DNA of 64,000 bases from Prunus persica (Eukaryota > Streptophyta > Magnoliopsida > Rosales > Rosaceae), in the NCBI RefSeq assembly GCF_000346465.2, contig NC_034011.1:4301508-4365507 (forward strand), given 5' to 3'. Positions within the stretch are counted from its first letter, which is position 1. Each line of letters begins with the position of its first letter. The notes beneath the pieces are model-generated. The model was not told where the DNA came from, ran no database searches, and worked only from the letters and a program-made list of their open reading frames with translations. This document shows positions 1 to 9,916 of the stretch, one piece after another. The position numbers and the translations under genes are program-made.

Positions 1-261
1 GTTTTTGATTTTTCATTTATTTATTTATTTATTAATTATGTAAAGTTTTTAGTTATAATGCAAAAATAACATAAAAACAGAATATAGACAGACTTCAGCA
101 AGAATCGAACTCTGGCGCTTCGATGTTTCCTTTTATTTCAAGGGTTTTTGGTTTTTCATTTATTTATTTATTTATTATGTAAAGTTTTTAGTTATAATGC
201 AAAAATAACATAAAAACAGCATATAGACCAACTTCACCCAAGAATCGAACTCTGGCGCGAC
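1..261. repeat. tandem duplication of a ~115-bp AT-rich unit
   Basis: Two near-identical copies (about 1-118 and 147-261) each carry a TTTAT run, a stretch containing TAAAGTTTTTAGTTATAATG, and a shared end GAATCGAACTCTGGCGC. Read on the minus strand, that end resembles a tRNA/SINE B-box (GAGTTCGATTC), but no A-box or tRNA fold is visible, so I do not call a SINE. Origin unknown. Confidence 0.6.
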
Positions 262-452
262 GTTAAATGGAGAAGCGCTAGACCCGACTCCCCCCAACAC
301 ACCCTTGTGCCCATGTCTAGCACGCTATACTATATATACATTCCTAAATATTAATATATATAATATAAAGAATTTTTTTTTTTCGGGGGGCCCTTAAGAA
401 TCGGGGGCCCTGTGCGGTGACACCACTTGCTCCACCCCAGAGCCGCCCCTGG
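262..452. other. gene-free spacer
   Basis: AT-rich, with a short C-rich segment and a poly-T/poly-G junction near 370-390. I see no gene or clear repeat. Confidence 0.5.
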
Positions 453-596
453 CCCCATCGCCTTCTCTCATTGCCTCAGGCCGCCAATCATTAGTCACAA
501 ACGATGAAGTCCTCACTGAATACCTCGAGCACTCCCTCCAAGTCCCTGACCTCGTTTTGCCAGACAAGTTCTTCCCTAAACAAAATTCACTTGAAA
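453..596 (+). pseudogene. fragment of 2OG-oxygenase exon 1
   Basis: This stretch matches about 25278-25421, within exon 1 of the intact 2OG-oxygenase-like gene, with only a few substitutions and in the same orientation. The match covers roughly residues 17-64 (the segment ending in LPDKFFPKQNSLE). It lacks the true start codon and stops abruptly at 596. It is a remnant of a local duplication, not a working gene. Confidence 0.85.
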
Positions 597-753
597 GTAT
601 GAATTCATATTTTCGTGCCAATTATGATTTATAGGAAAAGAGAGAGGCATTCTTCTAAAGTATTTTTAGTAAAAACGTCATTACATACTGAATCAAAAAT
701 ATATAAACGTACCAAGTCTTAGGAATATATATAAACCAGAAACATGAGTTAAA

Positions 754-2163
754 ATGAGTCGCCTATTTATAATAAATTCTTGTAATTCAAGCAGTTCTAG
801 AGCCAGCATTAGTCGCCTCTCAGAAATAGTTAATGAAGAACAAATAGAATATGAGTCTAATAGCGAATTAGATTATAGGGATTGGAATATACCCAGAGTC
901 CCCAATCAGGACATCTATAAGAAAAAATGGTCATTGTCTAGTTTCAAGTCGACAGCCCATGTCAAAACAGTTGAACAAGTCTATGCTTTAAGTAAAGAAC
1001 ATGAAACATGTCAGTTGCTTAATCTTGAATCGATTAAAAAACATAAAAATGATGGAAACAATTTCCTTCACATTGGTTTAGTCAAAGTTGTAGTTAAGCC
1101 CCTTACTAGACTAGGACTAAAAGCTTCTGTCTGCCTATGTCTAAGAGATGCTAGATTCACTAATTTTAGCGACAGTATGCTAGGATTAATTGACTCAAGT
1201 TTATGTAATGGTCTAGTTCATTTTGATTGCTACTCAGACTTTACAGTCAGTCTCAGCGATCCTCATATTTTGAAAATTTTAACTCTGAATATTAAAACTG
1301 ATCGGTACCAAGTCCTCCCAGGAACACAACCATTAGTTTTAGTTTTTAGAATTTACTATAAAGTCACTGGAACAGATATGAATTTCCAAGCCCTTAATAA
1401 AAGTCCAAAGGATCAAACCCTATCAATTCAAAGTAGCAAACCCGAGGCCAATATACGAGTACCTCACACAATTAAATGGTCAGATATCACCCTTTCTATG
1501 GAATGGACACTCACCACTGAAAGTTATCCAACCCCAGTTCAGCATAATCTAAACAATTTAGATTATATTCAACAATATTTAGATAGCACAGTTAAAATTA
1601 ATTTTGGTAGCCAACCCGCACAAAAATCCATTGTCCAGTTACACCAGTTGCCTACTCCTGGCTAGTCACAGAGACGCATCCCTGCTAGACACTCATTTGC
1701 CACTTCTTCCTCCACTCTAGAACGAGACCTAGAGTTAGAAAAAGCCATGACAGATTTCAAATTAGAATCCTCAAGAAAAACCTCCCAGGTTAATCAACCC
1801 TGCTACGGTAAACAACCAGTTGAAGATAACAAATCCAAGTCCCATGAGTCTCCCACACAAACTGATTTTGAAGCCAAAGATTTTGCAGTTGTTAATAATC
1901 AATTATGGACACTTAACAACAAATTCACAATCAATTGGAAAGCCTTAGATAGCCATTTAAGAGCCCCTGAAAACCAAGAAAGAAAGAATTATTATCACAT
2001 AGCCTACCCTAATAAAGAAAATCGCCAACAAATCTTTAATGAATGGAAAGAATATATGAGGTCAACCAAAGTAGATATTTTCTACCTTGATTTTGTAGAA
2101 AGTCATTACATGTCTAATAAGTTAACAACTTTAACTAAAAAAAATGGAAATTACCTAATTTGA
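754..2163 (+). pseudogene. endogenous caulimovirid movement-protein region (broken)
   Basis: The first open segment (754-1665, 303 codons) has the core of the 30K-superfamily movement protein found in Caulimoviridae (PF01107 type): blocks such as LRDARF, SLCNG and LNIKT lie in the expected order between roughly residues 105 and 215. These proteins move virus between plant cells. A single in-frame stop at 1663-1665 separates it from a second open segment in the same frame (1747-2163), which resembles the linker downstream of the movement domain in florendovirus-like polyproteins. No coat, protease or reverse-transcriptase part follows. It is an old integrated, truncated, stop-interrupted copy; the exact genus is not determined. 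Confidence 0.75.
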
Positions 2164-2600
2164 AATCTATCATGGCTTTTTCTAACTCTAGGTCTCGTTC
2201 TAGAGTGGAGGAAGAAGCGGCAAATGAGTCTCTAGCAGGGATGTGTCTCTGGGACTGGCCAGGAGTAGGTAACTGGTGTAACTGGAAAGTAGATTTTTGT
2301 GTGGGTTGGCTACCAAAATTAATTTTAACTGTGCCATCTAAATATTGTTGAATATAATCTAGATTGTTTAGATTATGCTAAACTGGGGTTGGATAACTTT
2401 CAGTGGTGAGTGTCCATTCCGTAGGAAGGGTAATATCTGACTATTTAATTGTGTGAGGTACTCGTATATTGGCCTCGGGTTTGCTACTTTGAATTAATAG
2501 GGTTTGATCTTTTGGACTTTTATTAAGGACTTGGAAATTCATATTTGTTCCGGTGACTTTATAGTAAATTATATTATAAAAACTAAAGCTAATGGTTGTA
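1325..2600. repeat. large inverted repeat within the viral insert
   Basis: The segment at about 1325-1760 (end of the movement-protein region) reappears in reverse complement at about 2160-2600, separated by about 400 bp of unique viral sequence. The arms are about 435 bp and differ by scattered substitutions and small indels. The inner ends are sharp: the sequence at 1741-1760 mirrors 2160-2180. A transcript through both arms would fold into a long hairpin. Confidence 0.9.
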
Positions 2601-2651
2601 TTTCATTCATTATAAGGGTTTAGGTGCTCTTTCAACTGTTTGACATTGTAG

Positions 2652-3172
2652 CTTGAAAACCACATACGACGTATGCCCTCTGAGAGTTGATCAAGAAAAT
2701 GCTCTTTTTTCTTTCACGCAAAGTTATTTGGCTTTGATATGACATTGCTGTCTAGATATATGGTAATGGTGACGATTCTTGGTTCTTGTGATATTTTGTG
2801 TTGCATTGGTGATGTTTGAAATGTGATTCGATGTTGCAATGAGTAGGCTACAATTCAAATGAAGTCCAATTTCAGCTCCCTCCAAATTCCAAAGACTTTT
2901 TCTTTGTGGTAGATAATTTTTGTATCTCTGTCTTTTGTTTGGACCAATTTTGGTTTTCTTGGTTGATTGCTGTTGGTTACTTGAGAAGACTTAAAATAAC
3001 AAAGCTAGTCTCTGACTCCTAAGTACGCAGTTGTATAGGAAAACCGTCTACTTAATAGAAAATACGTTTTTTTAATGTTTGTTACATTGTCAAAGCTTTC
3101 AACTTGAATTATTAATTGTGTGAATTCTTATTTGAATATGTAATTAGATTGACATTAAAAACATGATACGTC
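2652..3172 (-). repeat. duplicated copy of the ABCG upstream region
   Basis: This block matches 18961-19496 with high identity in the same orientation, apart from a small gap near 2970. The intact partner lies just upstream of the TATA-like site of the ABCG transporter gene. The copy begins immediately distal to that TATA position, so it holds the upstream region without core promoter or coding sequence. Confidence 0.9.
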
Positions 3173-4132
3173 AAGCAGAGTAGAAAGTTAGGAGAAAAAG
3201 AAATTGAGAAAGAAAGAGAGGAGGAGGAGTGGCCTCCTCCCCCTCCCCTACAACGCCTTGCTTAAAGAGAAGGGAGAATTGAGAGTTTGAGAGAGAGAGA
3301 GACGACAACATACTCTTCAATTCAACTAATGAAATACCATAGAAAAATATGAAAAATATGAAAACATGTGAAAAATGTCTATGTATTTATTATATGAAAA
3401 GAAAAAAAAACATGTTTTTAACATTTTCAAGGTAGGTTTTGTTTTTCCAAAGTAAAATTAAATGTTTGAATAGCCAAAGTCAACTTACCATCCTAAAGAG
3501 AGAGAAAGAGGTTGCAACTTTGATGACTGAGGTTGAATAAGATGTTGGAGAGAGTTTTTCTGATGTGGCTCACCGATTTTATAATTTCAAGCTATTGAAG
3601 AGGCTGTTGGAGATGTTTTATCTTGTAGTTCAATTGTTTTAATTGGTGTATTGATTTTATGAATTCATTTGTTGATAATGTGGAAAATTGTTAGCTATTA
3701 ATTTGCAAAAATGGGCCATCACACCAAATTCTTGACATAATATGAAATGATGACAATGCACCGAGACATCGTCTTTGAGGGGCGAAATCTACTCTTAAGG
3801 TGTTTATTCCTGTATTTTCCTTTTGAGACCCACTTGAGAGAAGCTGACCTGAATTTAAAGACCTAGTGGATTAAAGTCGAGCCTAAATCAAGACTATGTC
3901 AAGAGGTCGAGCCCAAAGGCCTACGGGCGTGGTGTTTGAAATAATTAGATGTGGTACATTTGAAATGACTACATCTGAAAGAAATCATTTGAATTCCATT
4001 TGTTTTCTTCCTTTTCTTTTTGTCTAAATCTTGGCATATATAGATTGTAATACTTCAACAAACAATTTTACTTTATAATGTCATCTAATTTCTTAAATTT
4101 GCAATCAATCCATCTAACCGGGCCCTAAAGAA
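3173..4132. other. gene-free stretch
   Basis: Contains a purine-rich low-complexity patch (3200-3300) and AT-rich DNA. No coding similarity, RNA gene or bounded repeat recognised. Confidence 0.5.
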
Positions 4133-4250
4133 ATGAGAAGAAGTTGACAAAGAAGAATTTTGCTGATGTCTATTGAAACCTCACCATAGCATACACTGCA
4201 TTAGGTCACTTAATAATGTGGTATTTCAGCAATAGCCTGCTAATTCTTGG
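4133..4250 (-). pseudogene. decayed fragment of ABCG exon 20
   Basis: On the plus strand this aligns with about 10479-10610, the start of exon 20 of the intact ABCG gene, sharing ATGAGAAGAAGTTGA and CTCACCATAGCATACACT with substitutions and small deletions in between. The orientation is the same as the intact gene. No other exons are recognisable nearby. It is a relic of a former additional transporter copy. Confidence 0.8.
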
Positions 4251-4387
4251 GATTGAACAGGAATTTTACTAGGAATTTTGTCAAGAATTTAGTAATAGAA
4301 TAGAATGATGACTTCAATTACTCCAGCCAAAAAACATTGCTAACTCTTTGACTATAAAAAGGCACCAAATTTCAACCATAAAATAAA

Positions 4388-5150
4388 GGCTTAATTATAT
4401 ACATGCCCCATGTGCTTTCAAACTTATCTCAGATTAACACCTGTATTTGCAAACGTCTCAAAGTACCCCCGAACCTTTTAAAAACTGTCTCACGTTACCC
4501 ATTCCGTCAGTTTTTTTGACGTTCCGTTAAGTTTTTGTTACTGTTCGAGAACAGCAGCCCCTCCCCATTCGAGAACAGCAGCCTTTTCCCTTTGGTACTG
4601 TTCATCCAAACAGTTTTTGGGCCGCCATCTCCTCCTCCGGCCACCCCAAGCGACAACATGAGTATCAAAAGAACTAACATGTTGTCCTCTACCAGCCTCA
4701 CATCTCAGCCGCTGCCAACCGCCGTCTAGATCGCCGGAACAAGCAAGAAATTGGCCGGTTTTTACCCAAAATCTCCATCACTCATTCGGGTGATTCTGAG
4801 CACCATTTGCTTCGATCCAGGTATGGTTTTTCAACCTCTCGAGTTGTTCTTGCTGCTAGTTGTGTTGGTTAGGAGAAATTTCTGAGTTTTAGAGGGTAAA
4901 TAAGCGATTGAAAATCTGCCGGTTGGGGAGGGGCTGCTGTTCTCGAATTTTTGGGGGGGGGATGGAGGAGAAAAAAAAAAGAAAAAAGGAAGTGGGGCCC
5001 AACGTTTCGTAACGGAACGTCAAAAAAACTGAAGGGACGGGTAACGTGAGACGGTTTTTAAAAGGTTGGGGGGTACTTTGAGACGTTTGCAAACACAGGT
5101 GGTAATCTGAGATAAATTTGAAAGCACAGGGGGCATGTACATAATTAAAC
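4388..5150. mobile_element. Mutator-like MITE
   Basis: Terminal inverted repeats of about 140 bp: the left arm at about 4388-4530 mirrors the right arm at about 5010-5150. The ends read GGCTTAATTATATAC and GTACATAATTAAAC. A 10-bp direct repeat ATAAAATAAA flanks the element (4378-4387 and 5151-5160), fitting the 9-11 bp target duplications of the Mutator superfamily. There is no transposase; the interior carries a repeated GAGAACAGCAGCC phrase. Confidence 0.85.
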
Positions 5151-5799
5151 ATAAAATAAAAATAAAAGGCACTAAAATTTATAATGTGATTAAACAATAT
5201 CGTCTGTCTTTGGTATTGGTAGTAATACAAACAAATTACAAGATAGACGACACTTAACATTTCAAATACAATCTAAAGGAGCTGTCAACTAAACTCATCT
5301 CACTAGTAAAAAAAACCCTTGCGCGACGAAAAACTATTCGTCGCTCAAAGTCACTTTGCGCGACGAAACTTGAAACTTCGTCACTCAAAGTCTTGCGCGA
5401 CCAAAAATAATTCGTCGCGCAAAGTAACTTCGCGCGACAAACTTTTGCGCGACGACAATACATCGTCGCTCAAAGTCTTGCGCGACGAATTTTGCACGAC
5501 GAAAAGTAAACTTCGTCGCGCAAAGTCCTTATAAAAATAAAAAAAATTTATAAAAAAAATTTTAAATCTTTGCATGACGTAATCCAAACATTTTGTCACC
5601 TAAACCAATTTATTTTTGTTTTTTATTTTGTATGCATAACACTTAAGAAATTAAACGGTATATATATTTATTAAGTAGCTTTAAATTTATTATTTTAGAT
5701 CGGATCAGATTTTTGTTAGAAAAATATATTATTGTTGTTCAGATTGGGTTTTTGTTAGAAAATATATATTTTAAATTGACGATCGAATTAGTTCATTGT

Positions 5800-7400
5800 A
5801 TTCATATAGGGTCAAGGAGTGTAGTTTAAAAAATTATCAAAATCGGAGTTAAAATAACCGTTAAATCGTGATTTTTTATTATAACCGTCGAAGAGTTTTG
5901 TCCCATTACTTGACCTCTGAATGTTTTTTTTTTCGATTTTTAGCATATATGATCTCGAAGTATAAACAAACAAGTTTGACGGTTGGATCGTTGAAACTAG
6001 TTTTTTTGTATGCATATGCCATCAAAACAATATATTCACTAACAATTAAGAGTTTATTTATACTTTCGTTAAATATAACATAAGATTTTGTGGTATCCAC
6101 TAGTGTAAATATTTTAAATTGAAGATCAAATTCAGTCATTGTATTCATATAGGGTCAAAGAGTGTAGCTGTGAAAAATCATCAAAATCGGAGTCAAAATA
6201 ACCGTTAAATCATGATTTTTCATTTATAACCGTCGAAAAATTTTGTCCCGTTACTTGATCTATGAACGCTTATTTTTTTCGATTTTTGGCGTACATGATC
6301 TCGAAGTATAAACAAACAAGTTTGACGGTTGGATCGTTAAAATTAGTTTCGTAGAATGTGTATGCCATCAAAACAATATATTCACTAACAATTAAGAGTT
6401 TATTTATATTTTCGTTAAATATAACATAAGATTTTGTGGTATCCACTAGTGTAAATATTTTAAATTGAAGATCAAATTCAGTCATTGTATTCATATAGGG
6501 TCAAGGAGTGTAGCTGTAAAAAACATCAAAATTGGAGTTAAAATAACTATTAAATCATGATTTTTCATTTATAACCGTTGAAAAGTTTTGTCCCTATACT
6601 TGATCTCTGAATGTTTATTTTTTCCGATTTTTGGCGTATATGATCTCGAAGCATAAACAAACAAGTTTAACGGTTGGATCGTTGAAACTAGTTTCGTAGA
6701 ATGTGTATGCCATCAAAACAATATATTCACTAACAATTAAGAGTTTATTTATACTTTCATTAAATATAACATAAGATTTTGTGGTATCCACTAGTGTAAA
6801 TATTTTAAATTGAAGATCAAATTCAGTCATTGTATTCATATAGGGTCAAGGAGTGTAGCTGTAAAAAAATCATCAAAGTCGGAGTTAAAATAACCGTTAA
6901 ATCATGATTTTTTTATTTATAACCGTCGAAAAGTTTTGTCCATTACTTGATCTATGAATGTTTGTTTTTTCCGATTTTTGGCGTATATGATCTTGAAGTA
7001 TAAAAAAACAAGTTTGATGGTTGGATCGTTGAAACTAGTTTCGTAGAATGCATATGCCATCAAAACAATATATTCACTAATAATTAAGAGTTTATTTATT
7101 CACTAATAATTAAGAGTTTATTTATACTTTCGTTAAATATAATATAAGATTTTGTGGTATCCACTAGTGCAAATGTTTTAAATTGAAGATCAAATTCAGT
7201 CATTGTATTCATATAGGGTCAAGGAGTGTACCTGTAAAAAAATCATCAAAATCGGAGTTAAAATAACCGTTAAATCGTGATTTTTTATTTATAACTATCG
7301 AAAAGTTTTGTCCCGTTACTATATCTCTGAATATTTATTTTTTGCGATTTTTCGGGTATACAATCTTGAAGTATATACAAACAAGTCTTACGATTGGATC
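5800..7400. repeat. ~345-bp tandem repeat array inside the CACTA element
   Basis: The marker TTCATATAGGGTCAA recurs at 5801, 6144, 6490, 6835 and 7208, giving spacings of 343, 346, 345 and 373 bp. The longest unit contains a short internal duplication near 7075-7110. Each unit carries the same spurious minus-strand reading frame, which is a by-product of the repeat and not a gene. Confidence 0.9.
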
Positions 7401-8189
7401 GTTGAATGGTGTGTGTGTGTATATATATATATATTTATTAAGTAGTTTTAAATTTATTTATTTTGTACGTATAACACTTAAGAAATTGAATAGTATATAC
7501 ATTTATTAAGTAGCTTTCACCTTAATTATATTTTAAATCATAAAATAATTTTTTTTTTCTTATTCAAAACAATTATTTTTATAAATATTGTGCTACGAAC
7601 CAATTTTTCGTCTCTCAAAAGTTTGCGCGACCAACAGTTCGTCGTGCAAAACTCAAAAAATTTGGGCGAGTAACAAAAATGGGACGCGGGTTTTTAAAAT
7701 TTAAAAAAAAACTTTAGACTTTGCTCGACCAATATTTGTTGTCGCTCAAAACTTTGCGCGACCAATATATATTTTTCGTCGCGCAAAAATTTGGGCGGGT
7801 ACGAAAAATGGGAAGCGGGACTTTTTTTATATAATTGTTTTAGACTTTGCGCGACCAATATGTACTTTTCGTCGGGCAAAAATTTAAAAATTTTGGCGGG
7901 TACCAAAAATGGGATGCGGGAATTTTTTTAAAAAAATAATAATTTTTTTTAGACTTTGTGCGACCAATATGTATTTTTCGTCGTGCAAAGTTAAATTTTG
8001 GCGGGAACCAAAAATGGGATGCGGGAAATTTTTTTAGACTTTGCGCGACCAATATTCCTATATTCGTCGCGCAAAACTTTGCGACACCAATATGTTTCGT
8101 CCCGCAAAACTTTGCGCGACCAACAGTATTTTTCATTGCCCAAAGTGATACGATTTTTAAAACCAAAATAACTCCTCCACCATTTTCTC

Positions 8190-8440
8190 AATGTCTTTCT
8201 CTACTCTTACCTCTCCTCTCTCTTTCCCTCTCCCCAAATTCCACCTTTTCTCTCACACTCACTCCTCTCACTTAATCTCTCATATCTCTCTTCACTATCT
8301 CTCACTCTCACTCACTCTCTCATCTATCTTTTCACTATCTCTCACTCTCTCATCTCTCTATCACTATCTTATCAAATTCTCTCACACTCACTTGTCCCTC
8401 TCATTCTCACTCACTCTCAATCTTGTCAAAAGGTATATTC
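8190..8440. repeat. CT-rich low-complexity tract
   Basis: Imperfect CTCT/CACT repeats within the CACTA element. Open frames here are compositional. Confidence 0.8.
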
Positions 8441-9464
8441 TCTCCAAATTTTAAATTTTTTTCATTAATATGTGTTTTTGGAGTTAGTTTTGAGTTTGTG
8501 TGGGGTTTGGGGTTGAGTAAAGGGGAGAGATTGGAGTTTGGGTTGGATTTGTAGTATAACAATTTTAGGGGAGATTATGCATTTTTATTTTTTTTTGTTA
8601 TTTGACCATATTTGTTTTTTTTGTAGGTAATCATCAAGACTTTGATGGCTAAAGTTGAGGATTAGGAAGCTATCAAAACATATCATCCGCCACTACCACC
8701 ACAATGCTCTTGTATTAGGATTTTATTATTGTACTTTGTTAATTTATGTGTACATTTTGAATATTATATATATATATTTATTGGATAATTTAATCACTAT
8801 TTTTCATATGTAATTTTATTTTGAATATGTCAATTTAAATTAAAGTAATTAAGAAAAATCTTACAATTAAATTAAATTTAAAAAGTAAAAATTTGAAAAA
8901 ATTAATATCAACTTAAATTAAAGTGATTTAAAAAAAATCATACAATTAAATTAAATTTAAAAAGTAAAAATTTGAATAAACTAATATTAATTAATTAATA
9001 TTAAAGAAATAATAAAATAAAAAGTCAAAAACCTTGCGCGACAAAATATTTTGTAGAGCAAACTATTAAATTAGTTTATTTTAATTAAAAAAATTTAAAA
9101 CACAAAAAAATATTTAGTCGCGCAAATATTTGCGCGACGTTAGTATTCATCGCGCAAAACTCTAAAAATGTAGGCGGGTACCAAAAATAGGACGCGGGAA
9201 TTTTTTATTTTTTTATAAATTTTTTTGAGACTTTGCGCGACAAATATTTTTCATCGCGCAAACCTTTGCACGACCAATATTTTTTCATCGTGCAAAGTTA
9301 CTTTGCACGACCAATATTTTTTCGTCGCGCAAAGTCTTTCTTCACGATATTTGGGTGACGGATTCTGCGCGACGAAATTTCTGTCGCGTTAAAATTTGTG
9401 CGACTACAATGTATTTTGCGCGACGAAATTCTCTTCGTCGCGCAAAGTGTAAAATGTAGTAGTG

Positions 9465-9916
9465 TCTTCATCATCGGTAACAAAAAATCAGCAACTTTAA
9501 ACAAAAGGTATATATATATATAATTACAGAGAGCTTCCATTGAGGGATCCCTCAAATAAGCTTATTTGAGGGACACCCCTTGTAGGCCCCACTCCGGATT
9601 GTATTTCACTAATCCAAACCTTCTATTTTGTAGATACTCATTCAAAGATCATCTCTACAAAAACTCACTTGAATCCGATATCATTTGACCACTCAATTAA
9701 GTTATTGAAATTTTAGCATTTTCTTGAAGCACCGTGTTCATTGATTTTGTAAGACACAATTGAAATTTTACCACTCAATAACTCACTTACTTTCTCAAGA
9801 GAACAATTCATCATGCTTAAAGAATTGCCCCCTGTTCTTGGGGTACATTCTTACATATATTTACATGTCTCACTTTCTGCAACATATATAACACGTACAA
9901 TATAACAAGAATGTTT
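9465..9916. other. spacer with a 26-bp palindrome, ABCG 3' flank
   Basis: Between the CACTA end and the ABCG stop codon. Positions 9548-9573 form a perfect 26-bp palindrome centred on AAGCTT, overlapping a second palindrome TGAGGGATCCCTCA at 9541-9554. The part nearest 9916 is probably the ABCG 3' UTR. Confidence 0.6.

Larger units (their letters stand above)
5301..9464. mobile_element. non-autonomous CACTA (En/Spm) element
   Basis: The element opens with CACTAGT at 5301 and closes with GTAGTAGTG at 9464, flanked on both sides by the 3-bp target duplication TCT (5298-5300, 9465-9467). The subterminal regions (about 5315-5530 and 9030-9450) are packed with short units around TTGCGCGACGAA and its complement, as expected for CACTA transposase-binding repeats. 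A third array sits inside at about 7590-8150. No transposase exons are recognisable, so it must be mobilised in trans if at all. At 4164 bp it is long for a non-coding derivative, partly because of an internal tandem array. Confidence 0.9.

Noticed and set aside
100..261. tRNA pseudogene suggested by GAATCGAACTC
   Set aside because: No acceptor or anticodon stem forms and no A-box is present on either strand.
394..621. Minus-strand reading frame, repeated at 25243-25497
   Set aside because: Antisense shadow of the 2OG exon 1 and its fragment.
5906..6839. Three near-identical small minus-strand reading frames
   Set aside because: They are the same non-coding frame repeated in each 345-bp tandem unit of the transposon.
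5315..9450. Regular short repeats resembling a CRISPR-like array
   Set aside because: The repeats are the subterminal binding motifs of a plant CACTA element with proper ends and TCT target duplication; spacers are not uniform and there are no cas genes.
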